Shown one piece after another: positions 16,477 to 24,259 of a stretch of DNA of 25,001 nucleotides. Source of the DNA: Treponema sp. (GTDB taxonomy: Bacteria > Spirochaetota > Spirochaetia > Treponematales > Treponemataceae). Made by a program: the position numbers and the translations under genes. The first letter of the stretch is position 1. Each line of letters begins with the position of its first letter. The stretch spans positions 1 to 25,001 of the forward strand of contig JAEDCT010000027.1 of NCBI GenBank assembly GCA_016294035.1, read 5' to 3'. The notes below the pieces were generated by a model that saw only the letters and a list, made by a program, of their open reading frames with translations, did no database searches and was not told the DNA's origin.

Positions 16477-16751
16477 GAATATCTCCAACAGACTGAACAT
16501 CCATTTACCATAAAAATACTACCAGTCAGTTGCGACATCCTGTCGCGACGAGAATCGATTTCACGATTCTCGCTTTTTTCTTCTTCTAAAGCGCCATCCG
16601 TGGCTCAGTAGAACTCGAAATAAGCTAGCGTCGCTACACACGCAAGCCGGCAAGGAAACTATCGTTCCGTCTTGCGAGTGTTTTTGCCATCCGATGCCTT
16701 CCTTCCCGTATTTTTACATAAATACTTTCAACTGTCCGTGATGGTATATTC
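16477..16751. repeat. MITE-like palindromic element, copy B (about 275 bp)
   Basis: It shares with copy A the 21-nt left module (16510-16530) and the 94-nt right module (16623-16716), the latter with a single base difference (a at 16694, g at 8394). The outer ends are decayed but recognisable: GAATAT at 16477 and GTATATTC at 16744-16751, with CTGTCCGTGA just inside. The middle cargo is 92 nt instead of 20 nt. It holds two perfect hairpins, GCGACA/TGTCGC (16532-16546) and GAGAATCG/CGATTCTC (about 16550-16571). The element lies only about 23 nt upstream of the IIA start codon and so probably contains or has displaced its promoter. Confidence 0.75.
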
Positions 16752-16829
16752 CCAACTTTTTTAATTATATAAAATCCCTGAATGCATAATCATCAGGAAA
16801 ATCAGCACAAATCACGCAGCACCAGATTC

Positions 16830-18305
16830 CTATTTCAGAACCTGGAAATGACTCATTTCAGCCTTGCGCAGAGCAGACTCAATGGTTCCACGAATCTCTT
16901 CAAAATTCCAGTCCATTCCATCCAGTGAAAGAAGCATTGCATCAACTCCCTCCTCTGCCTCAGGATCATTTGCCACCGTATCAATCATTCTCAAAATATG
17001 ATTGTTAAGCTGAGCCAAAATAACCACTTCATGGGATGGCATGGCCGAAACACTTTCACCCATGTAGTCAATCTGCCTCACCAGATACCAGACCTTTCCA
17101 TACAAATCCAGAATCTTGGATCGCAGCGGTCCTAAAGCCTGATCGGCAAACCAGTTGTAATTTTTCGAAAGTATAGCATTCCGACCCTTTAAATTCAAGG
17201 AGAGCGTATTCTGAACAGACTTATCCAATGTGATCTCATCACGGCAAATATAGTTCATGACATAAGTCACCAGATCCTTTTCACGCCTGAAAAGACAATC
17301 AAGAACAAGCTGATCAAAGACATAATCAGGTACTGACGAGAGAATGAATTCAGAAAAAGAAACTGAATTTTTCAAGGCACTTCTCATTTCCATCAGTGCC
17401 GAATTCCATGAACCAAAGGCAGGCACATCCTCACCCTTTTTCCACAGACGCGACTCTACACCGTATGTGCAAATGCCGATTTTTCTTGCAGTCTGATTAA
17501 TATATTCTTCCATGGAGCCACAATAAGGAACACAAAGCACTGATCTGTTCTCAAAAAAAAGATTTGTCAGCTGATCCTCAATTGCCCCCATGGGTCCATG
17601 GATTTCAAAGGATTCCAGAAGTTTTTTTTCAAGCAGACCGAACCACTCTATGCGCTTTTCACCCACCTCACCCTTATCAAATTTCCTTTCATCGGTATGG
17701 AGAATCATGATATTAAGGAATCCCCGGTCCCAGTCAGTGACGCAGCACAGGATTCTGTCTCCTTTTTTGTAGCCGAACTTTTCCGAAAGCCATCCCAGGT
17801 CAAAACCAGTAAGCCTTACCTTGTTTGGAAGCTCAAATTCCCTCTGGGCCAGATTCAATTCAGCATTTGCAGGATCGGCAGCAATATACAGGGGAGCATA
17901 CTCCTCTCCGTAAAGCATGAACATATCTATGGCATCATCAGCGGAAAATTCCCCCACCTTCATGGGAATCTTCTTTCCGTTGGCAAAAAATGAAAGGCTT
18001 GATGAAATTCTGTCTGATTCCACAAAAGGCATGCATCTGTGGCCGGGAACAAAAACCCCCTGAGAAACCTCACTTGCAGTTGGAACTATGCTGAATATCT
18101 CCCCTGTGAAAGCTCCTGCCCTTGTGATGTAGGATCCGTTTGCCAGTTCCAGAACATTGGGATTTTCTGCAAGAAATTCAACTATTTCCTGGGTTGTGGC
18201 CTTAATTTTGAGTGACGACAACACTTTCTTCATCTCCTTCAGAGTAAAGGACTTTGTGTAGGTGCGTACAAATTTGGAAAGTAAGTCTTCGCTTAAGTCT
18301 GCCAT
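16830..18305 (-). CDS. Conserved-looking protein of unknown function (491 aa)
   Basis: I do not recognise a family. The protein is soluble, with no signal peptide or membrane segment. Residues about 1-70 (MADLSEDLLSKFVRTYTKSF to LELANGSYITR) look like a winged helix-turn-helix. Next comes a region with FVPGHRCMPFVESDRISSSL, then a beta-rich part (ANAELNLAQREFELPNKVRL to KKGDRILCCVTDWDRGFLNI). A mostly helical half follows to the end, with many acidic residues near the C-terminus. Promoter evidence places the start at 18305: TTGATA-N17-TATATT ends 6 nt before that ATG. The 28-residue extension to 18389 would run across the promoter. It is divergent from rny. A DNA- or RNA-related role is a guess from the N-terminus only. 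Confidence 0.75.
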   Translation of the reverse strand: MADLSEDLLSKFVRTYTKSFTLKEMKKVLSSLKIKATTQEIVEFLAENPNVLELANGSYITRAGAFTGEIFSIVPTASEVSQGVFVPGHRCMPFVESDRISSSLSFFANGKKIPMKVGEFSADDAIDMFMLYGEEYAPLYIAADPANAELNLAQREFELPNKVRLTGFDLGWLSEKFGYKKGDRILCCVTDWDRGFLNIMILHTDERKFDKGEVGEKRIEWFGLLEKKLLESFEIHGPMGAIEDQLTNLFFENRSVLCVPYCGSMEEYINQTARKIGICTYGVESRLWKKGEDVPAFGSWNSALMEMRSALKNSVSFSEFILSSVPDYVFDQLVLDCLFRREKDLVTYVMNYICRDEITLDKSVQNTLSLNLKGRNAILSKNYNWFADQALGPLRSKILDLYGKVWYLVRQIDYMGESVSAMPSHEVVILAQLNNHILRMIDTVANDPEAEEGVDAMLLSLDGMDWNFEEIRGTIESALRKAEMSHFQVLK

Positions 18306-18311
18306 ATTGAA

Positions 18312-18340
18312 AATATAATACCTTTTGGGACATTTATCAA
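18312..18340 (-). promoter_or_regulatory. Predicted leaderless promoter of the 491-aa unknown gene
   Basis: Minus-strand TTGATA (18340-18335) and TATATT (18317-18312) are 17 nt apart, and the -10 ends 6 nt before the ATG at 18305. No Shine-Dalgarno site is present. Confidence 0.6.
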
Positions 18341-18417
18341 TTTTAGGGAGAAAAACAGGAAAAAAGATAAACCAAAGGAAATCTTTCAATATTATATGTT
18401 CATTGGAAACAAATTAT

Positions 18418-18446
18418 TTGACATTCATTCTTCTATATATTACTAT
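18418..18446 (+). promoter_or_regulatory. Predicted sigma70 promoter of rny
   Basis: A consensus TTGACA (18418-18423) is followed after 17 nt by TACTAT (18441-18446). The leader would be about 35 nt and carries AGGAG at 18476-18480, so this gene is initiated conventionally, unlike its divergent neighbour. Confidence 0.6.
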
Positions 18447-18487
18447 AGATTTTGAAATTTTCTATTTAAACAATTAGGAGAAGATTA

Positions 18488-20023
18488 ATGTCTATACAAA
18501 TGATATTATTCATTGTTCTCCCTGTACTTGGAATACTTCTTGGATGGACAATTCGCTGGGTTTATGCCAGATTTCAACTTTCCGCTTCTGAACAAAAAGC
18601 AGAGCGGGTTAAACAGGATGCGATAAAAGAAGCTGAAGCTCAGAAAAAAGAGATTTTACTTCAGGCAAAAGAACAACTCATTCAGGACCGTAATCAGCAG
18701 GAAAAAGAGAACCGAGAACGCCGCACAGAATTGCAGCGCTATGAAAGCCGTGTTTCCAAAAAGGAAGAACTCATTGACCAGCGCAGCCAGGAGTTTGACA
18801 GGAAGGAAAAGGAATTCGCACTTCGCGTGACAGAAATGGAGAAAAAGGAAGCTGTCCTTTCACAGGAAGAGCTCAAACTCCGTTCAGAACTTGAAAGAAT
18901 TTCAGGTCTTACTGCACAGGAAGCAAAGAATCTCATTATCCAGAATCTTGAAAACGAAGCACGTCATGATGCCCAGTCGCTTCTTAACAAGATTGACCAG
19001 GAAGCTCAACTGACAGCAGAAAAGAAAGCACAGGAAATCCTTGTGTCTGCAATTCAGCGCATTGCCACAGAAGCAACAAGCGACATTACAGTTGCTACAG
19101 TTTCACTTCCAAGCGATGAGATGAAGGGAAGAATCATTGGCCGAGAAGGACGCAACATCCGCTCCCTTGAAACACTCACAGGTGTTGACGTTATTATTGA
19201 TGATACTCCTGAAGCCGTTGTCATCAGCTGTTTTGACCCGGTACGCAAGGAAATTGCACGCATTGCCCTTGAAAGACTCATAATCGATGGACGCATTCAT
19301 CCAGCTCGCATTGAGGAAGTAGTTCAGAAGGTAACAAGGGAAATTCAGCAGAAGATTTACGAAGAAGGTGAAAAGGCACTCTACGATCTTGGAATCCACA
19401 ACATGAGCCAGGATGCCGTAAGGGCCATTGGACGCCTTTACTTCAGGACAAGCTACGGACAGAATGTACTTACACACTCCAAGGAAGTTGCAGAACTTGC
19501 AAGTCTCCTTGCTGCAGAAGTTGGTGCAAACCGCGAGCTTGCAAAGAGAGCTGCCCTTCTCCACGATATTGGTAAGGGTGCCGAAAATGACAGTGACCAG
19601 AACCATGCAGAGGTTGGTGCAGAAATGGCTCGCAAGATGGGAGAAGACCCACGAGTAATCAACGCCATTGCATCACACCACAATGACTGCGAGCCGGAAA
19701 CCCTTGAGGCAATTCTTGTTCAGATTGCAGATGCAATCAGTGCAGCACGCCCAGGTGCACGCCGCGAAACAGTAGACAATTACGTAAAAAGACTTGAAAA
19801 CCTGGAAGAAACAGCAAAGAAATTTGTTGGTGTTGAACAGGCATATGCAATTCAGGCAGGCCGCGAGCTTAGAATTCTTGTTAACAACGACAAGATTCCA
19901 GATGCAGAAGTCAAGGATCTTGCAAAGCAGATTGCAAAGCAGATTGAAACTGACTTGAGATATCCTGGACGCATTAAGATCACAATGATTCGCGAAACAC
20001 GAATTATTGAATACGCAAGATAA
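18488..20023 (+). CDS. rny: Ribonuclease Y
   Basis: This 511-aa membrane-anchored endoribonuclease starts bulk mRNA decay. In order: one N-terminal membrane helix (about 3-25, MILFIVLPVLGILLGW), a long charged coiled coil (about 30-190), a KH RNA-binding domain (about 205-270, MKGRIIGREGRNIRSLETLT), and an HD phosphohydrolase domain (about 325-420) with LTHSKEVAELASLLA, RAALLHDIGKG and IASHHND supplying the metal ligands. The C-terminus RYPGRIKITMIRETRIIEYA is the family signature. Length is typical. AGGAG lies 7 nt before the ATG. It has its own promoter and terminator. In an organism with many predicted leaderless mRNAs its 5'-end preferences may matter, but that is speculation. Confidence 0.97.
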   Translation: MSIQMILFIVLPVLGILLGWTIRWVYARFQLSASEQKAERVKQDAIKEAEAQKKEILLQAKEQLIQDRNQQEKENRERRTELQRYESRVSKKEELIDQRSQEFDRKEKEFALRVTEMEKKEAVLSQEELKLRSELERISGLTAQEAKNLIIQNLENEARHDAQSLLNKIDQEAQLTAEKKAQEILVSAIQRIATEATSDITVATVSLPSDEMKGRIIGREGRNIRSLETLTGVDVIIDDTPEAVVISCFDPVRKEIARIALERLIIDGRIHPARIEEVVQKVTREIQQKIYEEGEKALYDLGIHNMSQDAVRAIGRLYFRTSYGQNVLTHSKEVAELASLLAAEVGANRELAKRAALLHDIGKGAENDSDQNHAEVGAEMARKMGEDPRVINAIASHHNDCEPETLEAILVQIADAISAARPGARRETVDNYVKRLENLEETAKKFVGVEQAYAIQAGRELRILVNNDKIPDAEVKDLAKQIAKQIETDLRYPGRIKITMIRETRIIEYAR

Positions 20024-20041
20024 CAAGCAAAACAAAATTAT

Positions 20042-20072
20042 AGGCCTGAAGATTTTCTTCGGGCCTTTATTA
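20042..20072 (+). terminator. Rho-independent terminator of rny
   Basis: AGGCCTGAAG (20042-20051) pairs with CTTCGGGCCT, followed by TTATTATTT. It may also serve the converging lipoprotein gene, although the minus-strand T tract is poor. Confidence 0.85.
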
Positions 20073-20108
20073 TTTCCAGTCAACAAATATAATTAATCAT
20101 AATTATTC

Positions 20109-20981
20109 TTAATCAATAAATTTTTTGAACTGAGGATAGGACTCCAGAAAATCACCAAGTATTTTGTCATAATCAGCATAGCTGCAATCAAAAAGGACAA
20201 AGGAACCTTCAATGTAATACAAGTCAACGGGTGTATAACCAAGACTATTGCACCTGCTCTGCAAGAAAGACACATTCACCCGATCAACACACTGTTCAAG
20301 AATATAGGCAACAAAACTGGAACATACATAGGATTTATTGGGAAACAAAGATTCCGGTTCCCTGCCAACATCAATCATGCTTGAAAAGGCATATTCAATA
20401 GGAAAGTTATAGGCTTTCATGATTTTCTTTCCATTGCCAAAATGACTTATGGGAACCTGAGCATTATGCAGGATACCATAAACAAATCTGTTGTCTGGAA
20501 GAACTAAATACTCAAGAACTTTTTTCAGGTATTCATTCTCAGACTTTGTGCATGGAATTGCAAGAACTGCACATGTTGACCGCCTGGCATCATTTGTAGC
20601 CATGAAATCATTTGTTGTGATGTCCATTACACTTTCATACCGGGCCATGTTATTTTTCTTGTCAGTCAGGGTTAAGCCGACAAAACTGTCATCACGAAGG
20701 CCGTGGCTGACTGCAGAATGCACATAATACCTTCCATTCCCTGCCTTTCCCAAAATTCTGATTGGTCCGCGAAGAAAATTCCCGGGACGAAGAGCCTTGT
20801 CATAGGAAATATCATACAACCTGATGAAAACATAAGACTCACTTGAGAGCTGTTTTTCTGTCAGATTGGTGTTAATGTAAGAAAAAGACCTGTCTGATTC
20901 TTTAAGACCATTCGTTGAAGAACATGAAACAAGCAAAGAAGAGAAAATTATCACTGAAAGAAAATAGATTTTTTTCTTCAT
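20109..20981 (-). CDS. Lipoprotein resembling a permuted NlpC/P60 (papain-like) enzyme
   Basis: This is a 290-aa lipoprotein: MKKKIYFLSVIIFSS, then a lipobox ending at Cys20 (LLVSC). I see a His-containing motif YYVHSAVSHGL (His88) well before a Cys-containing motif YVCSSFVAYIL (Cys220), followed by SLGYTPVDLYYIEGSFVL. His before Cys is the order of circularly permuted papain-like proteins (YiiX/NlpC-P60 permuted group), which cut amide bonds in peptidoglycan peptides or acyl links. This assignment is inference from motif order. The start at 20981 is set by the lipobox and by a promoter just upstream. It is the last gene on the minus strand in a block with two predicted O-acyltransferase genes. 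Confidence 0.6.
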   Translation of the reverse strand: MKKKIYFLSVIIFSSLLVSCSSTNGLKESDRSFSYINTNLTEKQLSSESYVFIRLYDISYDKALRPGNFLRGPIRILGKAGNGRYYVHSAVSHGLRDDSFVGLTLTDKKNNMARYESVMDITTNDFMATNDARRSTCAVLAIPCTKSENEYLKKVLEYLVLPDNRFVYGILHNAQVPISHFGNGKKIMKAYNFPIEYAFSSMIDVGREPESLFPNKSYVCSSFVAYILEQCVDRVNVSFLQSRCNSLGYTPVDLYYIEGSFVLFDCSYADYDKILGDFLESYPQFKKFID

Positions 20982-20994
20982 CTTACGAAGGCAA

Positions 20995-21023
20995 ATTATA
21001 ATCAGTATATTCGAAAATTGCAA
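20995..21023 (-). promoter_or_regulatory. Predicted promoter with very short leader (lipoprotein gene)
   Basis: Minus-strand TTGCAA (21023-21018) and a consensus TATAAT (21000-20995) are 17 nt apart. The -10 ends 13 nt before the ATG at 20981, so the leader would be about 6-7 nt. The gene may thus be expressed separately from the three genes upstream. Confidence 0.55.
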
Positions 21024-21062
21024 TTTTGAAACCAAGTCAATGAACAGATAAAGGCATTTATG

Positions 21063-21602
21063 CTATTTGACGGAAGGAATCTTCATTGGAGGAAGTGTAA
21101 ATTTCCAGAATTTTGGTGCCCTGTGAGACACAATCCACTGGCCGGAATAAAAACCATTGTCATCAGCAGCGGGATAAACAAAAATAACTTTTGCGGGATT
21201 TTCCGTGTCATACACAAATTCATTTGAAACCCAATCATTCTTATTGGAAACACTGGCAAAAGCAAGTTCTGATTTTGGCGTGAAAACCGATATCTTATAT
21301 CGACCTTTCTTTATGTTCAGGTACATTGCCATGCCGCCAGAAAGATAGCAGGAGCTTTCATAATTATTAAGTTCACGCGGATTTGAAACCCAGAAATACC
21401 AGGCCTTGCAGCAGGTTCTGGTAACATCGTTGCCTTCCATGTCACAAATCTTGAGCCAGCATCGCGTTTCATTTATATGCCAGGAATTTTCAGGACGATA
21501 GATAATAAGTTCCCAAGGATTGAACCTTACTTCAGGCTCGTGAGAATATGCAACGGAGAAAACACCTAACGCCAGGGCAATAACAAGAACAAGTCTCTTC
21601 AT
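21063..21602 (-). CDS. Small exported protein of unknown function
   Basis: This 179-aa protein has a clear signal peptide, MKRLVLVIALALGVFSVAYS, with a likely cut after AYS. The mature part is rich in aromatic residues and looks all-beta: RFNPWELIIYRPENSWHINE, CCKAWYFWVSNPREL, YLNIKKGRYKISVFTPKS, and a C-terminal FWKFTLPPMKI. Four Cys residues (in CWLKIC and TCCKAW) and one in SSCYL could form disulfides in the periplasm. No family is recognised. It begins 38 nt after the AlgX-like gene and is probably in the same transcript, which hints at a role in the same surface-glycan process. The start at 21602 fits the signal peptide better than the upstream ATG at 21629. Neither has a good ribosome site. 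Confidence 0.65.
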   Translation of the reverse strand: MKRLVLVIALALGVFSVAYSHEPEVRFNPWELIIYRPENSWHINETRCWLKICDMEGNDVTRTCCKAWYFWVSNPRELNNYESSCYLSGGMAMYLNIKKGRYKISVFTPKSELAFASVSNKNDWVSNEFVYDTENPAKVIFVYPAADDNGFYSGQWIVSHRAPKFWKFTLPPMKIPSVK

Positions 21603-21640
21603 GCCAATTTGATTTGAGACTGAAATCATGGGGGTTCTAC

Positions 21641-22723
21641 TTATTTCATTGTGAGCAGCTTGTTGTATCTTTCAACACTAACATAAAGAACATAATCCGG
21701 ATTGACCTGCTCTATTGCCTCACAGATTTTTTCGCATGGCTTCCAGTCCCAGATACCATTATACATGATATATGTTTCAGCAAAGGTTCCAGCCATAACT
21801 GGTGACAGCGACATTCTGTACGAATCCCCAACAACAAGAAGTTTCTTGGCAATGACAGGCTCTGGATTAATGTAGGGACCAGCAGGAACAACAGAATCAA
21901 AATCATAATCCATATCATAGAATTTCTTGAAATCTACGGGATAGAATTTCTTTGAATCCGCAGTTTGAGGAAATCTCAGACTGATCCACTTGCATAAGTC
22001 ATTATCCCCCTCACCATCTGTTTCAATCTGCACAGATTCCAATGCAGGCAAATCAACTCCCCAGTTCTTGAGAATAAGGCGGGCACCAACATAGGCACCA
22101 AGCCTGTTCCAATGGCTGTCATAGGGATAGTAAACAATATTGTTTCTGGAAGCTTCAATAAGTTCAGCCTTAGGATAGATGATGTTTATTCCTGCATTCT
22201 TGCAGGCCTCAATGAGTATGTCATTTCTTGAGACATCGCCCTTGCAAATACTAGGCGGCATATACTGAGAATAAACCTTGCTCTTATTTGGTGCGCACAA
22301 GGCAAAAAACTCAATGTTCCTGTCCTTGCAAAAATTCTGCATCTTAGAATAGAAAGAAATACCATTCTCAATTTCCTGCTGAGTAAACTTTTTTGAGCAC
22401 TGATAGTCTGCAAGCTCACAGTCACTTTCATTATTTGTTATGAGAAAAATAAAATTATTAGTGCCAACCTCAACAAGCTGAGATGAAACTTTGTCAATAA
22501 CAAATTTTGTGTAGTAGACATCAGCAGTCATCAATGCCTTTTTCTGCGGAATATTGTCTTTTATGGTCTTATCTATAAAATCAGGAATCCAGGTGACATT
22601 ATCCATTTCTTTTTTTTCATCAGAATTGCGGTTCCTGATAACTTCGGAAACAGTCACTCCCATCATTGAGAAAACAGCAACAAAAAATAAAATCGAATAT
22701 ACTTTAATGGACTTCATAAGCAT
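21641..22723 (-). CDS. AlgX/AlgJ-like SGNH O-acetyltransferase (DHHW-type)
   Basis: This is a 360-aa protein with one N-terminal membrane helix or uncleaved signal (about 6-25) and a large extracytoplasmic SGNH-like domain. Catalytic motifs seen: YDSHWNRLGAY (Asp202, His204) and VVGDSYRMS (Ser301). These match AlgJ/AlgX and DHHW proteins, which take an acetyl group passed through an AlgI-type MBOAT protein and transfer it to a polysaccharide. The gene overlaps the MBOAT gene by one base (TGATG), which is direct evidence of translational coupling. Its start could also be the ATG two codons downstream. The acceptor glycan is unknown. There is no alginate cluster here, so the name AlgX should not be taken as meaning alginate. 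Confidence 0.82.
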   Translation of the reverse strand: MLMKSIKVYSILFFVAVFSMMGVTVSEVIRNRNSDEKKEMDNVTWIPDFIDKTIKDNIPQKKALMTADVYYTKFVIDKVSSQLVEVGTNNFIFLITNNESDCELADYQCSKKFTQQEIENGISFYSKMQNFCKDRNIEFFALCAPNKSKVYSQYMPPSICKGDVSRNDILIEACKNAGINIIYPKAELIEASRNNIVYYPYDSHWNRLGAYVGARLILKNWGVDLPALESVQIETDGEGDNDLCKWISLRFPQTADSKKFYPVDFKKFYDMDYDFDSVVPAGPYINPEPVIAKKLLVVGDSYRMSLSPVMAGTFAETYIMYNGIWDWKPCEKICEAIEQVNPDYVLYVSVERYNKLLTMK

Positions 22724-24093
22724 CAGAAATTACCATAAATAAATGGAACAAAACTTGAATTCAATACTGTTGAAAATGACAATATGAACACGACAACAAG
22801 GAAAATTGTTTCAAGGATTCTATAGGCAGCAGTTTCTTCAAACCTGGCAAAGCATTTTTTTACTGGCAATGAAACAATGATACAGAAGATCACAAATGGA
22901 ATCATCCTAAGTGTATAGGACTCCACAGGAACAGAAGCTGAATTGAGTCCGAACAATGCAGAAAGATAAGTTACTGCCAAACTCAAGCTGCTTGACCTGA
23001 AAACAACCCAAAGCAATATAATCACAAGGGAAGAATAAATATGACCCACAACTTTTTTTTCGCTTATAAACCTGTTGAAAGGCCTGCAGTATTTCTCAAG
23101 AATCAAAACCATGAAATAAAGCAATCCCCATAAAACATAGTTCATTGACGAGCCGTGCCAGATGCCGGTGAAAAGCCAGACAACAAGCATGTTAAAAATA
23201 TGCCGCGGAACAGAACATCTGTTACCACCAAGAGGGAAATAAATGTAATCCCTGAACCATTGAGTCAATGAAATATGCCATCTCTTCCAGAAATCGGAAA
23301 TGGATTTTGCAACATACGGATAATTGAAATTTTCTGGTAAATCAACCCCCATGATTTTTCCAATTCCAATTGCCATATCAGAATATCCGGAGAAATCAAA
23401 ATACAACTGAAGGGAATAGGCAATTGCACCAACCCAAAGTCCAAGAGTTGAAGACATGACTCCGTTATTAAGACAGTCAAAATAATAATCGGCAACAACT
23501 GCAACCTTGTTTGCCACGAGCATTTTCTTAGCAAGACCAAAAATAAATTTTTTTATGCCTTCATTTACATTTTCAACGCTCACATTATTCCTGCAGAATC
23601 CGTCATTAAACTGATTGAAGCGCAATATTGGACCGGAAACAACTGTGGGGAAAAAAGTCAGATAGCTCAGAACATTGAAATAATTATACCTGTCTGAAAT
23701 CTGATTTCTGCTTTCATCCATGACAAGAGAAACTGCCTGAAACGAAAAGAAACTTATTCCCAATGGGAAAAACACATTCAGATCCGGGAAAATTTTCTGT
23801 GCATACTTTACAAAAAACAGGGGAACCAAAAGAAAAATAAATTCAATGACTGCAACCTTACTTCTGTATGCCTGCAGTTTTCTTACATTCAATATTTTAA
23901 TGAACAGATAGACAACGGCACTGTAAATCAAAAGACAGGCAAATGTTTTTTTTCCTGCCCATAAATAAAAGACAAGACTGGAAAGCAAAACCAGTAATTT
24001 ATATGCAAGGGTCTTTTTTTTATGAAAAAGCAGGATTCCAGCAAACAGAAATGGCAGAAACAGTAGAATAAAAGTTGTTGTCGTAAATGTCAT
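22723..24093 (-). CDS. MBOAT family O-acyltransferase (AlgI-like)
   Basis: This 456-aa polytopic inner-membrane protein has about ten hydrophobic segments. The MBOAT core is plain: FPLGISFFSFQAVS (near 109-122), LQLYFDFSGYSDMAIGIGKI (229-248), then FWKRWHISLTQWFRDYIYFP and LGGNR (268-292), and the invariant catalytic His313 in FTGIWHGSSMNYVLWG. Proteins of this type carry acyl, usually acetyl, groups across the membrane for transfer by a partner such as AlgJ/AlgX or PatB. The partner is the next gene, overlapping by one base. The start at 24093 lacks a Shine-Dalgarno site but sits 8 nt after a consensus-like promoter. It heads a block that also encodes two exported proteins of unknown function. 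Confidence 0.92.
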   Translation of the reverse strand: MTFTTTTFILLFLPFLFAGILLFHKKKTLAYKLLVLLSSLVFYLWAGKKTFACLLIYSAVVYLFIKILNVRKLQAYRSKVAVIEFIFLLVPLFFVKYAQKIFPDLNVFFPLGISFFSFQAVSLVMDESRNQISDRYNYFNVLSYLTFFPTVVSGPILRFNQFNDGFCRNNVSVENVNEGIKKFIFGLAKKMLVANKVAVVADYYFDCLNNGVMSSTLGLWVGAIAYSLQLYFDFSGYSDMAIGIGKIMGVDLPENFNYPYVAKSISDFWKRWHISLTQWFRDYIYFPLGGNRCSVPRHIFNMLVVWLFTGIWHGSSMNYVLWGLLYFMVLILEKYCRPFNRFISEKKVVGHIYSSLVIILLWVVFRSSSLSLAVTYLSALFGLNSASVPVESYTLRMIPFVIFCIIVSLPVKKCFARFEETAAYRILETIFLVVVFILSFSTVLNSSFVPFIYGNF

Positions 24094-24101
24094 ACATGAA
24101 A

Positions 24102-24130
24102 ATAATAAAGCAGTTCATTTTACGTGTCAA
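24102..24130 (-). promoter_or_regulatory. Predicted leaderless promoter of the O-acyltransferase operon
   Basis: Minus-strand consensus TTGACA (24130-24125) and TATTAT (24107-24102) are exactly 17 nt apart. The -10 ends 8 nt before the ATG at 24093, predicting a leader of 0-2 nt. Confidence 0.65.
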
Positions 24131-24210
24131 TTATAGAGGAAAAGAGCCATGGACAGACAAAAAATTATTCGATTCCAGTGCGATTTATGATAAGATAAAC
24201 CATCACATTA

Positions 24211-24259
24211 TTACAAAGCATGCCTGCAGTGTTTCGTAACCCTTAGACATGCTTTGTAA
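24211..24259. repeat. 12-bp perfect inverted repeat upstream of the small acidic gene
   Basis: TTACAAAGCATG (24211-24222) and CATGCTTTGTAA (24248-24259) are perfect inverted repeats around a 25-nt loop. On the plus strand the stem is followed by an A run and then eight T residues, so it is not a standard terminator. It lies between divergent genes and could be an operator or an mRNA structure. Confidence 0.5.

Noticed and set aside
16455..16538. 28-codon N-terminal extension of the PTS IIA protein
   Set aside because: It is encoded by the palindromic repeat. TTTGGAGA marks the real start at 16454.
8248..16751. Integron attC sites as an explanation of the repeats
   Set aside because: Treponema denticola carries an integron, but here there are no GTTRRRY/RYYYAAC core sites, no cassette array and no integrase. 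The element ends are plain inverted repeats.
18306..18389. 28-codon extension of the 491-aa unknown protein
   Set aside because: It runs across the predicted -35 and -10 of that gene and has a hydrophobic, non-family-like start without a ribosome site.
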